A stretch of DNA of 64,000 bases from Karalla daura (taxonomy: Eukaryota; Chordata; Actinopteri; Chaetodontiformes; Leiognathidae): assembly GCA_029224185.1 (NCBI GenBank), contig CM055196.1, positions 20,796,509 through 20,860,508 on the forward strand, written 5' to 3'. The notes under the pieces were generated by a model. It saw nothing but the letters and a program-made list of their open reading frames with translations. It searched no databases and was not told the origin of the DNA. The stretch's first letter is position 1. The number at the start of each line of letters is the position of its first letter. This document shows, piece by piece, positions 1 to 11,699 of this stretch. The position numbers were made by a program, and so were the translations under genes.

Positions 1-2200
1 CACATGAAGGAGAAACTGCAGGTGCAACATTTTTTTCCCCATTGTGGATATTTACTGTGACTTCTTGGAAAGAAAAGAAAGGGGGAAAAAAATCCCATCA
101 TGTGTGGTGTACGTAGTGCAGATCTCTGGGTGGCAGTATGCATACAGATGTTACCCCGAGACGACAACTCGCCATCAATCCAGCATCCAAGCCCAGGACT
201 ATCAGTAAATATTGACCTGGCATACAGATAGGCAATTACTGTTTGGCTTGTTGTTTATCGCCTATTACTGTACAGACAATACACTGAAGCGAGAAGAGGT
301 GAGGCCTTCCCATTAGCAAGTCTTTATCATTGAAATACTTTCCAGCATCTATATCACCAGCCACTGAAAAATAAAAAAGAAACACTAATTGAAAAGTTTG
401 GTATGAATCTCAGTTGTGCTGCTATATTTCATGAAGCCTCTTTCACTCTCTAATCTCTGCTTTCGAGATGGTTCAAGATCAGGTAAGAGGGAAATATATC
501 CTGTATAGTTGTTACTATCACTGCACAAACTTTACATGATTAAAAGCGGATTAGTATTTGGTCACCTATTCCACTCCTGAACTGTCTCTTGACTCAGGGT
601 GTTGTGTCACACCTCATGTAACAAATGAGAATTAGCAGAATGGGTCCCTACAGCTTCAGGCTATACGTTTCTGCTACTGAACTCATGAATGAGGAAACAA
701 AGGAAAACTCTTATGTGGATTAGTACAAAGATCCCAAAGTCCCAAAAGTGCCCCCACCCCACCCCTTTTTTTTTTACTTTAGTGCACAGAAGTAATTCTC
801 TTGGTTGCATGGGATATAATCTCATCTTTCTCCATAGACACTGCATTGTGCCTCACAAACTTTTATCCTGAGCATATAAGATTAAATAACATATCTTTGA
901 GGGCTTCAAGCACTCTGCAGATAATTTAAATTGCAATATATTTTTTTCTTTTTATGCCCCCTTTTCTCCCACAGCATTATTTCAAAGAACAGCAGGGAAC
1001 AGTTAGCCGATTTGGGTCCCCAGACATCAGAATTAATGTTATATCTCATTTAATTTGTCCCAAATCCACAGTTTAACCTTAAGGTTATTTGCAGGGATAT
1101 TTCTTAACCAGTTGCAGTTACCAGGCAGGAGGCTCCAGCAAATTAGTTCTCCCATCTAGGAAATAATCATACACTCACCCTCAACATTTACTATCTTTAT
1201 TAAACTCAGTGTTTAATGTATTAAACACACCTATGGTACTGAAACCAAATGCAACCTGATACAGCAGTCAAATAAGAAATTGCACTTCCAAAATGTCTCA
1301 GAGGTTCTTTTAATAGAAATTCTTATTAATGAATGAATTCTTAATTGATTAGAATATGTTTTGAGGCTCTAGTTTGTAGTGCTCACGCTGTGAGCAACTC
1401 TACTGTGAGAGGCATTCCCAGTATTATGGGCAACCTTGTTATTTAGACTAAACATTTGAACATATCTTAGTCTTCTTGTCTTCAGCTGCTTGTCTTAGTT
1501 TACTGATTTAGTAGTTAATTGAGTCAAGGTTTAAAGTCAATATAACAAACAAGCGCTGGATGAAACAGGCCTCTCAGGTTAACAGTCAGGGACGAAACAA
1601 GATTCACAAATAGCTGAAAAATGAGACAAAAGGCTATGCAGACAATCTGGCAACTCAACAGAGGAAACTGGCGGTGTGTGTGAAATCACTCCCTCGTACA
1701 CTCATTCACTATTTCCTGGATGATAAACACTGTAATATGGTGCTTTAGTGAGGGGTGAATTGAAACATCAGACACTCATAAATCATTAGCACTTTGCGAC
1801 ACCACTCACATATTGTGACACATAAATGTGATTTGTCTAGTCAGGTGCAAAGCACTGCATTTTAGAGTACGGTGGAAAGCAGGTGTAAATTTAATTTAGA
1901 GTTTAGGTTGCAGCAATTTTAGGGGGATTTTAATGGATATTGAGGGAAGCCAACACATCTCAATGCCTGGAATTGCTTAATGGGCTCTGCAACACTTGGA
2001 AAAGCTTTTGTTGGTCAGCACATTCATTTGACATGATCAAGGACAAGAATGTGCACAATGTGTTGCAGGTAAAGTGGTAAGGCAGGAAATGAAAAGCAGA
2101 TATAGATCTGGTGAAGCAGTAGAAAGTCACAAGAAGGGGGCAGTGGATTTTTCAGAAAGTGCTGGTGGTCATGACCTTTGAACGTAATCTCGACATAAAC
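1..2200. other. anonymous noncoding DNA
   Basis: No gene, RNA or recognisable transposon is visible here. The sequence is AT-rich with short homopolymer runs (for example a T run near 768) and many stops in all frames. The short frames near 660-870 lie opposite each other on the two strands and have no recognisable protein features. Confidence 0.6.
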
Positions 2201-2210
2201 ATCCTGTTCT

Positions 2211-2226
2211 CTACAGATATCTGTAG
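2211..2226. repeat. 16-bp perfect palindrome
   Basis: CTACAGATATCTGTAG is its own reverse complement. It lies 20 bp upstream of a larger imperfect inverted repeat (2246-2286). It may be chance or part of an old fold-back element. Confidence 0.7.
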
Positions 2227-2245
2227 GGCACAGACATCTGCTCCT

Positions 2246-2286
2246 CTAACCTAGTTGTGTTGACAGCGCTGTCACAACAAGGTTAG
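2246..2286. repeat. 41-bp imperfect inverted repeat
   Basis: The left arm starts CTAACCT and the right arm ends AGGTTAG. Between them GTTGTG..GACAGC pairs with GCTGTCACAAC, with one mismatch and a short bulge, so the two arms meet almost without a loop. It is too short for a typical animal pre-miRNA and is more likely a fold-back relic. Confidence 0.65.
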
Positions 2287-2354
2287 GGGCTTATTGCTTC
2301 GTCTTCCTTTAAAGAAACAGATTTTTTGGAATATTTTACCCCAATTTAAGTCCA

Positions 2355-2810
2355 TTATATGGAAAGCACAAGCCAAACGACCAGTTGACACAGCACCCCT
2401 TACGATTCCTACACAGTTCTATGAGAAATAGTACCTGGTGCTGGACCCATTTGTGGTGCCTCCTCAGTCAAGGTTGCTCAAAGTGAGCAGAGCTGATACC
2501 TAAACGTGATGTCAGCAGTACGCCGGCCCCTGATGGATCAGAGTAGTTTATCACTGTCCTACACAAATAAAACAATTAGTTTCATGTGAGTTGCCTCAGA
2601 TTCTGCAACCTCATCATGGTCTGGTTGACAAGCTGCAGACCTTCCACTGGCAGATGAGAAAACAAAAAGAGAGCGAAAAGTTGCTCCACTTTTGTACCAC
2701 TGTGCTATGGAGATAGCAAGTTTCTTAAAGTAATGGAAAAGGACATGCCTGGTACCGGTACGATGCCATGCCGAGCTGTGCTGTAACTATGTAGTGTAAA
2801 AGGAGCATTT
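2355..2810. mobile_element. old teleost dispersed repeat, probably a nonautonomous DNA element
   Basis: Two segments resemble a repeat common in teleosts: one containing AGTACCTGGTGCTGGACCC and CAAGGTTGCTCAAAG near 2430-2490, and one with alternating GGTACCGGTACGATGCC-type sequence near 2751-2775. Recognition is from memory. Boundaries are approximate, no terminal repeats or target duplication were delimited, and it has clearly decayed. Confidence 0.4.
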
Positions 2811-3660
2811 GTAATCTAGTTATGGAAATGGTGCCAGTGTGTGAAACAGAAACGGTCATTTATATTTTCTGGTGAATGTGCATTGATGTAAACTAGTGCT
2901 CGTATGTGGGAGTTGTTGGGCTGTTTTTATTTATTCATGTTTAATGAAGAGTTTGGAGGTTAACCAGCTCAAGTGTCAAGTTCCTTGAGATAGCATTGTG
3001 TTGAATTGGCACCTTGATTGTGGCACTGGTTCCATTCGTGCCTCATCCCTCCTGTAGATCATTCCTAAATCTCATTCACCATTTATACTTTAAATTTGTT
3101 CAATTTTTGTTCAGTATTTTTGTTCAAAATTTGTTCATAACACCTGCAGAAGGGATTTCGACTATCCACAGCCATTGTGCATTCATCAGTTTCTGGCAGC
3201 TTGCACACTTGAAGTGATAACATTCAAGCCGGCTGCGTGGCGGACAGTCGTCTCCATCCTCTAAAGTCCAACCAAGCGCCTCGATCACTAAAGGGCTTCC
3301 ACTAACAACCATGGCTGCACTGAGGAGGGAGAGATATCCTCGGAGCTCTACCCACCAGCCTCTCATCCGTCCACCGCTGATTCTTAATCCGGTCTGTAAG
3401 CCGAGCACAGTGGGGTGTCCTGACCGTGTACGCCACCCATACTCTTAACCCCTGCCTCGAAGTGTACGCTGATTTGGAGCGTGAATCATCAGTGTAGGAT
3501 TATATGGAGTGAGTCATGTCAGCCAAGGGATGCCCGCTATGCTTTTCAAGGGATGTGTCGGCGGGTAATATTTTGCACTGTGCGTGGTTGGTCGGACAAT
3601 ACTTGAGGACACAAAGTGTTTGATAAATATATCTGGTCTAGCTCAACTCTCTTCAAGTCC
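2811..3660. other. anonymous segment with a 45-codon open frame
   Basis: The DNA from 3230 to 3560 is richer in CpG than its surroundings. An ATG at 3311 sits in a strong initiation context (ACCATGG) and opens 45 codons to a TAA at 3446-3448. A GTAAGC donor-like hexamer lies inside the frame near 3390. The predicted peptide is basic and has no recognisable domain. Without conservation or transcript data this cannot be called a gene. Confidence 0.35.
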
Positions 3661-3665
3661 CTCTA

Positions 3666-3760
3666 CGCTAAAAAAAAGAACTCATTAATTAACATAATAC
3701 ACTTTTGTGGAACCTGTTGACAAAATAAATTGAATTTAAGTCAATGTTTCTTTTTTAGTG
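3666..3760 (+). mobile_element. palindromic MITE, copy A (internally deleted)
   Basis: This copy keeps the right arm of the family (CATAATACACTTTTGTGG, AACCTGTTGACAA) and ends TTTTTTAGTG. Its left end begins CGCTAAAAAAAAG, a matching inverted terminus, and most of the left arm is gone. It is flanked on both sides by TA, which fits TA target-site duplication as in Tc1/mariner-type elements. Confidence 0.7.
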
Positions 3761-4199
3761 TAGAAAATAGCTCACTAAGTTAAAGAAAACTTGATATATT
3801 TTGTTTTTGGTAGACTTTGAAAACAAAAATAAAATTCTATCATATATTTATGAAGTACTTTGATTGTTTTGTCCAGATACGTCAGCAGACCGGAAGAAAA
3901 TTCTTTTCTTAAGATTTCTATGCATACGATTTATTAGCATGTAACAGATTGTGGTCATGGGACCTGATGCAGATGATAGCTAGTAGACGGCGCAGTCAAG
4001 TGAAGCGGTGTGATAGCTGTTTGCAAAGTTAGTTGATATGCACAGCGCTGACAAACCACCCTGCCCAGGGCGTATTTAGATCCTGGCTATCTGCCCAATG
4101 CATCAACCTCCTCCCTCCTTTCTCATCTTCCTCAGCCATCTTCCCAGCTTGTTTATCTGTTTGGCTCTGTGCACAGGCAAAGGGGCTTTAAGTCAGCGT

Positions 4200-4560
4200 T
4201 CAGGTACATGAGCAGCTCTGATTGTGACGGCTTCCAGAGGCTTTCATCCCCGTAATATAGCCGCTCGGCATCACCTGCAGTCTTTTTTCAGTCGGAGATA
4301 TGGAGAAATAATTTCATTAGCTCCCCCCTGTTAGGCTACAAGCAGATCCCACTGCAGTTGAGATAGAGGGGAGAAATGAGGAGGGATGGAGACCCCCCCC
4401 CCTCTCTTCTCTCAGTCTCCCATCACACACTGCAGCTCCTCCCTCCACCTTGCCCTTCTCCACACCCCCTCCCCTCCACCGTGTCTCTCTTTCTCTCTGT
4501 CTCCATCCCTCCTTCAGTCCCCCCTCAGTCTCATAGCAGAGCTGAGACCAACACAGGATA
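4200..4560 (+). promoter_or_regulatory. pyrimidine-rich promoter-like region
   Basis: The stretch 4386-4520 is a long C/T-rich tract with a run of ten C, followed by alternating CG/TG sequence and then a possible exon. Such tracts are common upstream of vertebrate first exons. No clear TATA box or start site can be fixed. This is inference from composition and position only. Confidence 0.25.
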
Positions 4561-4570
4561 CACCCTCCCT

Positions 4571-4640
4571 ACGCGCGCGCTTGTGTGTGTGTGCACGCGT
4601 GCTCGGGTACACGTGCGTGTGTGAGTGTGTGTTTGGCTCG
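4571..4640. repeat. alternating purine-pyrimidine tract (CG/TG)
   Basis: CGCGCGC is followed by (TG)n, CACGCG, GTGCTCG, GTACACGTGCGTG and more TG. Alternating CG/TG of this kind favours Z-DNA. It lies about 240 bp upstream of the candidate exon. Confidence 0.75.
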
Positions 4641-4699
4641 CCTTGTGTGCGAACCACATGTGTCAGCGTGTGTGCACATGTGGCTTCGCAGCTGACGGA

Positions 4700-4935
4700 G
4701 AGGACTCTTGAAGTGCTCTGGACTCGGATATCAGATCCTTCTCCTGCTTCTCACATATTCACCACATCTTTTTAACAACACTCCAAAATCCTCCCATTAA
4801 AGAATCTCCTTTTCCTCCCTCTCGGGGGTAGCATCTTGATGGAGTCTTCAGTCCTTTCTGCGGTATCTTGGATTTAATGAGCAGCCACCGTGGAATGAAG
4901 CAAGCAATTTCTGGATTCCCTTCGTTACAGCTCTG
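4700..4935 (+). other. candidate 5' exon (5' UTR plus a possible start of coding)
   Basis: The segment ends CAGCTCTG at 4935 and is followed by GTAAGCAT, a good splice donor, and then by pyrimidine-rich intron-like sequence. Inside it an upstream frame starts at 4839 and stops after 12 codons. A second ATG at 4877 opens 19 codons plus two bases up to the donor, giving a short peptide beginning MSSHRGMKQAIS. The ATG context is weak and I do not recognise the peptide. It could be the first exon of a gene running rightwards, a wholly noncoding 5' exon, or chance. No matching downstream coding exon was found. Confidence 0.25.
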
Positions 4936-5452
4936 GTAAGCATATCTCTCCATCCCACGTCTTCCCTTTCCCTCGCTCCTGCCCTCTCACTCTCTTTCAG
5001 CATATCCATCTCCTTTTTTTACTTGCACTTACTACCTGATTTACTTCTCATAACATATTGACAGGTGGAAGCAGTACACATTATAGGATGGGGGAGCAGT
5101 TAAATGAAGCAGAGCAAGCTATTTAGGACATGGAGAGAGGGAGGAAATGAGGATGGGCTAGCTGGGGAGTGTGAGGGAGAAGCAGGGAAAGAGGGAGCAG
5201 AAATGTGTGCCGACACCAGCAGTGTTGCTCACGCTGTCAGAGGCTGGAGGGAGAAATGCTCCACTCCTTCTGTACTTGCTATTGATCTGCTGTTATTTTC
5301 AGCTCCCGTGCCTGAGAGACAACTTTGCATGGTCTTTCCTGACAGTGATATCAGGGTTTTTTATCCTGACCATCTGTTAAGGCTGACAGGGAGCTGCATT
5401 GTCACAGTGGCGGCGATCGAGAGGGTGGGAATGCTGAATTTAACACACACAA

Positions 5453-5458
5453 GTGTGT

Positions 5459-5546
<88 letters not shown>
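5453..5546. repeat. (GT)n microsatellite
   Basis: A dinucleotide array of about 94 bp with an uninterrupted core of roughly 38 repeats (5464-5540). It produces spurious VCVCVC or HTHTHT reading frames on the two strands. It is likely length-polymorphic. Confidence 0.98.
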
Positions 5547-5547
<1 letters not shown>

Positions 5548-5725
5548 TATGTACACGTGCCTCAGCATGAAAGTGTGTGAATCTGTGTTTGGGCAGAATG
5601 TGTCCTTGATGTGCCTGCGTAGGTGGGATGCGACAAGGTGGGAATTTGATTCCTTCTGTAGGTGCTTGTCTTCATACCTACACAATTTCTTTCTTCTCTG
5701 AGACTCCTGAGCTGAAGTGAAGTGT

Positions 5726-5756
5726 GGGACGGGAGGGTGGAGTAGGGGTGGGGGGG
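5726..5756 (+). other. G-quadruplex motif
   Basis: Successive G runs (GGG, GGG, GGG, GGGG, then seven G) are separated by loops of 1-7 bases, which meets the usual G3+N1-7 rule. The G-rich strand is the + strand. Confidence 0.7.
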
Positions 5757-5799
5757 TGGTGGCCTGCAGCTTCCCACCATGTTGATTGATGGGGCCTTT

Positions 5800-8300
5800 T
5801 CACAGCAGCTCTGACTTGGCACTTGTATTAGAAGGCTGACTTGCAGATCACAGGAAAACGTGCGTCCAATGCTTAATCAGTTTACCGTTCTCACCTTTAG
5901 AAATACGTAAAACGTGTCACTCATCATGACAGTGTTGTGTCTGACTTAATTTTCTGTATGTCAGTTGGCAGTATGAGGTACAGTTGGGGCTATTTTTGGC
6001 CTTGGCTGGCTGGATGCGCCTCTTTCCTTTTATCTTTTACTGGTGTTTTAATTCTCCATTCATCTCGCCTCTGTGAACTCTGCAGGGAAAGGAGTACAGC
6101 GAGCTCGCGAGAAAGAATAGGCAAAGAGATGCTGGAATACAAGGGAGGGGATGGGAGTTAGTACAGCACAGGGGAGAGAACGTAGCAGTGAAAGATTGAC
6201 AGCAAGTCAGAAACTGGAGGACGAAAAGGAGAGCGTCTGAGCTAACAAACCCGGGAAAGAAAAGCTTTTAGACAGGCAAAGCTCTTTGAATGGGGGTCAG
6301 TTTTCACATAGACACACACACACACTCACACACACTGGTAAACACATTCACGAAGCATGTGATAGATAGGCCGGGGCCTGTATCTCAAACTGGCTGCATT
6401 TCCTGTAAAAGGCATCAATATTTATCACATTTCCCATTTCACAGAAGAAACCGTGATAACACTGGAGGATGGAAAAATAATAAAAGCTAAATCAAATTAC
6501 CCACCTTGGGCAGACGTTCTGCCTCTGCTTCATTTATAATTCCTCTCCAGCACTTCGGCTGTTTTGGCTGATACTGCTACACACTGACACACCTGCAGCC
6601 ACTGTGGCTCATGCTCTCACTCTGGTTTTTGGCTTAATACCAATGAGAAAAAAAAACGTGACAGATTATCAAGCAGACCACATTCAAAACAGCATATTGA
6701 ATGGTTTTATCTCAACAGCTCATCCTCATATCTTCTCACTGCTTATTTGAATTCCCATCAGGTTTGACCACCAGGCTGAGAGAATATCGAAAATATGGAT
6801 TTGGCAGTTTTGGATAAACAACATGGACATGACTTTGCTTAAGTGGAGCTTTGATGATGTCTTTTTGATGTAGATTAAATTCAGAGCTTGATGCCATGTA
6901 TTTCGAACTAAAGATTCTCTGCTAAATTGATTGGTTTATATGGTCTAGTCAGCTTCTGGGTATCCCTATCACACACACACACACACATAGGATGTGGTTT
7001 CACGGGACTACCAGGAGTCATTTGTGCCCTTCTAGGTCGCAGTAAAAGATTTGCAGTGCAGCCAGGAAACATCCATGCTGCCCATCGCTGAACAAGAAGT
7101 TAGAAGTTAACAGCTCCTTTCTCCTCAACCTCCAAAGCAATTATTCCCAAAGCCGATATAGCGTGTAACGGTTATTACCGATGTGGGTTCAAGATTTACC
7201 GTGATGCATGAAATGAAGTTCGCAAATTTGTCACAGCAATTCAGAGCTAATGACGTCCACAGTGGTGTGGACTTGCATTGTAAAGCGATATGGGCATGCG
7301 ATACTCATTCCAGACACATTCTGAGAAGTGCTTTGATTGATCTCCCTTTGACTAATACCCACTTGTACAAAACACATTGTAAAATTGAATGATGGAAAAG
7401 TAAATATTCTTCTGGGTGATGGCTATTTACAACCCGAAAGGAATGTGGTATTAGTTAATAGCCACTAATAAAACCAGACCTCAGATGTCTCAAGCTCCTT
7501 ATTTTTACAACATGCAGCTAATAAACCTCACTCAGAAGGCGGCGGAGGACATTTATGTTAAAGTGTATTACATCAAGGTCCCAGTCATACATGTAAACAT
7601 CTCATAATAATAAAAAACGTTAATATGGTGTAGTCCAGTGCATGAGATGTATTACGTACATAAATTTGGATCAGCTCTCTGACACATGTGTTGACTATTT
7701 AACAGCATAAACAGCATGTCAAAGAAGTAATTACTGTATGACTGCCTGAGATTAAGATGAGGTAAACAAGTCAGCTCAGGTCATTTCTGCTCTAAATCAA
7801 GTCAATGCAGTCCCCCATATGCATCTTGTGGGTTATAAAATGGCACATTGAAGAAGCAAGCATCAGATGGATTGTTTTTGATGAATTGTGTTGTCAGGTT
7901 TAGCCTTCTGATCTTGTGCATTATGTGAGCAAAGCTAAGTGTCTTGACTGACATGTGATGATGTGTTGATCTACTTACTAAGTAAGGTTTTAAGGCATTT
8001 CCTGCACTACTTATCAGGAAGTATGAAGAGTTAATGGAAGGGGAACGATTAGTATCTGTATGCTAAATGTGATAATGGGTCAATGATAGAGCTCTGAGGA
8101 ACTCCCTCATATACCCTCACAGAGTATTCTCATGAATCCATCCATCCACCATCTTATGTGTTTTATAAAGCCCAGTTTTAGTTGTATTTTAGTTTTTTAT
8201 TTTAAGACCTGTGCCTTTTCCATCCATGGATTAAAGTAAGGGAAATCTTAATTAAATGTGTGCCCTCTTTATTAGCTACAATTTTAATTCTCTCCTATTC
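5800..8300. other. anonymous noncoding DNA with short (CA)n tracts
   Basis: Apart from (CA)n tracts at 6311-6336 (interrupted) and 6970-6987, nothing is recognised. All frames are short and lack protein-like features. Confidence 0.6.
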
Positions 8301-8359
8301 ATATCTCATTGAAGACAAGATTTGCTTCTACTTTCTTTTTTTTTTGTTTTTTATGTTGT

Positions 8360-8406
8360 AGCCCCTGGTTACCTTCATGGATAAATAAAGTTACTATCTA
8401 TCCATC
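8360..8406 (+). mobile_element. LINE-type 3' tail fragment
   Basis: The phrase GGATAAATAAAGTTACTATC followed by TATCCATC resembles the 3' end of teleost LINE copies, which usually read GGATAAATAAAG followed by a short tandem tail. Only the tail is recognisable. Confidence 0.45.
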
Positions 8407-8409
8407 TCA

Positions 8410-11400
8410 TTGGTGATGCTTTCTTTTCAAAATGAATTACTTTTACACAAAATGTCACTGAAATTGAAATCTCCTCATGAGTTTGGTTTTTCCGGTTGTC
8501 TGGGGATAACAATGTCATGTCCAGTCATGTGTCATGTGTTATCTTTCCATGAATTGGCACCCGCCTCTCCACTCATCCAATCACATTTGTCTGCAGCAGG
8601 TGGGGGGGTTGGTGCCATTAGCTGGAGAATATTACTCAGCAGTTGCTCATGAAAGATAAGAAAGCAATATTTGTTTGCTTCCTCTGCCGACATTTTTTTT
8701 AAAGCTGGCTGAGCGAATCTAAACGGTATAAATTGGAAATTGTATTAATAATTCAGAAGTGGCTTTTATCTCCTGTATTTGGAAGCTTTACTAGGCCGAC
8801 ACAATCAAAATTCCTGTGTTCAACTCCATGTTACAGTCTTAGGGAAAGGATTTACCACTTATTGACTTTTATTCTGTTGTTCCATAAAATCATATCAGAT
8901 GCTTCCTCGGTTGCCCCAGTTTTTGATATAAGATACATGTCCTCATAGACAATGTGTTGGAAATGCAAAGTATGTTCCTCATAATTAAAATAGGTCAAAA
9001 TAATTTCAGATAATTTGCTCATCTGCTCATACATAGGCTAAAAATAAACTAGTGGGGGACTGCTACTGGACAGTTTGCTTGGCTATCCATGTGTGCAACA
9101 TCTGTGTCGCCCCTAATTACAGATTAGTTGGAACTTAGGGTGAAAGAACATGAAGCCCTTTAACATCAGTAAGTGGACATTTGTGTTTCTGTGTTATTAT
9201 GGGAGAAATTTCAGATAATCCAGGTTTGAGGCTTGCTTAATCAGACGTCAGACATAAGTCCTGCATGTGGGGCAGCCATGATTCACATGTTTACTTAGCT
9301 CATATTTTAGGTATATTAGTTTGACACTCCAAATGTTGCAGCAAGCTACATCATTGCATTGTTTGGAAGGTTGACTTTTGTCTTGGAAGCCATGTTTGTT
9401 TCATGCCAGTCAATAAGGTTTTGTTGAAACCTCCGGAAAAGAGTCATTTCATTTGTGGGAAGTGGGGAATCACAGGTTTCAACTTGCAGCTGAGTACAGA
9501 CAAACACTGCCTGGCTGCACACTGATCGGGGTACTTAAAAGACAAGTGCGGCAAAGCAATTTATCCTTTAATGGACACGGTCGCATCTCAAATTATTTCA
9601 CAAAGAAATGAGAGAAAGACAACACCAGCACCTGTCTGTATGCGAGGATGTGCAGTGCACTGCCATTAAAGCCTGGGAGTGGACAAGAAAATACTCAGCA
9701 CAAGCTGCAATCCAACATCTCCAGCATGGACAAGCCTAATGTTTCTGAACATAGCATGACGATAGTATCTAATCTAGTTATGAATAATCTAATTTCTTCT
9801 CTTCTTAATGAGGCCTGGCCTCCATCTTAAAAAAATGGCCTGCTTACTGTAATTACTGCGACGCAGCACAGAGCTGGTTTCTATTGATTAGAATATTGAG
9901 AGCATCACTTGACAAGTCACTTTGATGCAGCAGAGCGATATGTGCCAACACATCCACAAATCGCGCGGTTCATCCGAAATGCAGGCTTCCACATGGGACC
10001 ACGCTGGGACACCGGAAGCGTCGGCTTTCATCCTCCCATGTCACCCAGTGGAGTTCGGTTCCTGACCTCACCAAAGGAGGGGACCTCCAACAGCTTAACA
10101 GGGCGACGAGAAAATTTATGTACGCAAAAATAAAAAGGGAACACACGTCGAGAAACCCCCTTGAACTTGCTACAATTCTGCTCCAAATTAAAAAATGCTG
10201 CTGGTCTGTTTGATTCCTGTAGAGTTGCATCACTGCTTTTAATCAGATTTCAGTCTCACTTTACTGTCTTTCTCACTCTGGGCCAACTATTACTTTTGTT
10301 TGTGCCAGTTTACTGACAGGTGACTGGGCCGACTAAACCTCTAGGTATTTGTCGTGGACAGTCTATTTAAAGCTTGAACTGAGAGGGGGAAGGCGCAAAT
10401 TGGAGCATCCAAAATGTCTGTTTAAATGCTGTGGCCTCCAACCTGTAAAAGCTGATATTTACAGTAAAATAGAAGTTTTCCTTGCCAACTGCTTGCCAAC
10501 AGCAGACTTGTGGTGAACACCCTGCTACACTGTAAATATTAGAACAAAAGCGTCAGATATGTGACAATGAACTCGTGGTTATGCTTGGTCTAGCCTGCCA
10601 TCGATTTGCAGTGATCAAAAAGGCGTGGGACAAAATGTCAGAAGTGATTTCTCAGACTTGCTTTTGCTCAGCCTGTGACTGGCAGTGGACCTCGTCACTC
10701 ACAGTTAACTAATGCAATGCGTCTCTTGATCCGACATCAATATGTGTTCCCTGACGTGTTTCATGGCTGCTGCAGGTGATCTATTTTAAACAGTCGCGGG
10801 CCTCGATGTGTGGGGAGAGCTGAGACCATCTGTATGCGGCGTCCATGTGCGCACAGCCTCTGAACGTGGTAAATGCCAGTGAGTCAGCACGCCGATGACC
10901 ATCACTAAAATATTGCCTTCTTGGCTGCCTGATATGGCTTCATAATCTTGAAACTGGTCCCGCCCCCTCCACCCGTGCGCACACATGTGCTCACAGTTGG
11001 AGGGAAATCAAAAACAATAATACATTTAGCTGAAATCTCTCGCTCCCCACCTAGCAGGTACATCACTCTGAAGCCACATAAACACACACATTCCTTGCAA
11101 ATTCTGCTTTGTGACTAACACTTCCAAAGCTCCAACAACTCACAGCTTGCCGGGAAACATGGCTTTAAAGAAATGTATAATTAAACCATGGAAATAGTGT
11201 TTATTTGTTTTAGATTAATTTCCATCTCAGCAGAGCTCGGCAGTTACATAAGCACAGCTGGGGGAGAGGTGCCTCTTCCATGAACATCAATCCTGGATCA
11301 TTTCCCAGTTCTAACTGCACTGAAGTCTCCACTATGATCAGCGTCAGATGAGAGGGAAAACACAGGCTGAAGCTAGCTGCCAATATTTCTAATTATCATG

Positions 11401-11500
11401 GATGATGCACCCAGGGTGTTATTTTTGGATCCTTGCAGTAGGAGAACCAGGGGCATGGGGGGAGCTTAATTGTATTGTATTTATACAACATAAAGTCAGA
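8410..11500. other. anonymous noncoding DNA
   Basis: No gene or clear repeat is seen. A slightly CpG-richer patch at about 9940-10150 has opposed frames on both strands, neither with a recognisable domain. The remainder is ordinary AT-rich sequence. Confidence 0.55.
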
Positions 11501-11502
11501 AG

Positions 11503-11690
<188 letters not shown>

Positions 11691-11699
11691 CACAACCAA

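Noticed and set aside
3975..3996. Third CTCF-like site (CTAGTAGACGGCGC)
   Set aside because: Two core positions disagree with the consensus.
5104..5580. 158-codon frame on the + strand
   Set aside because: Its C-terminal third is the (GT)n microsatellite and the rest has no domain.
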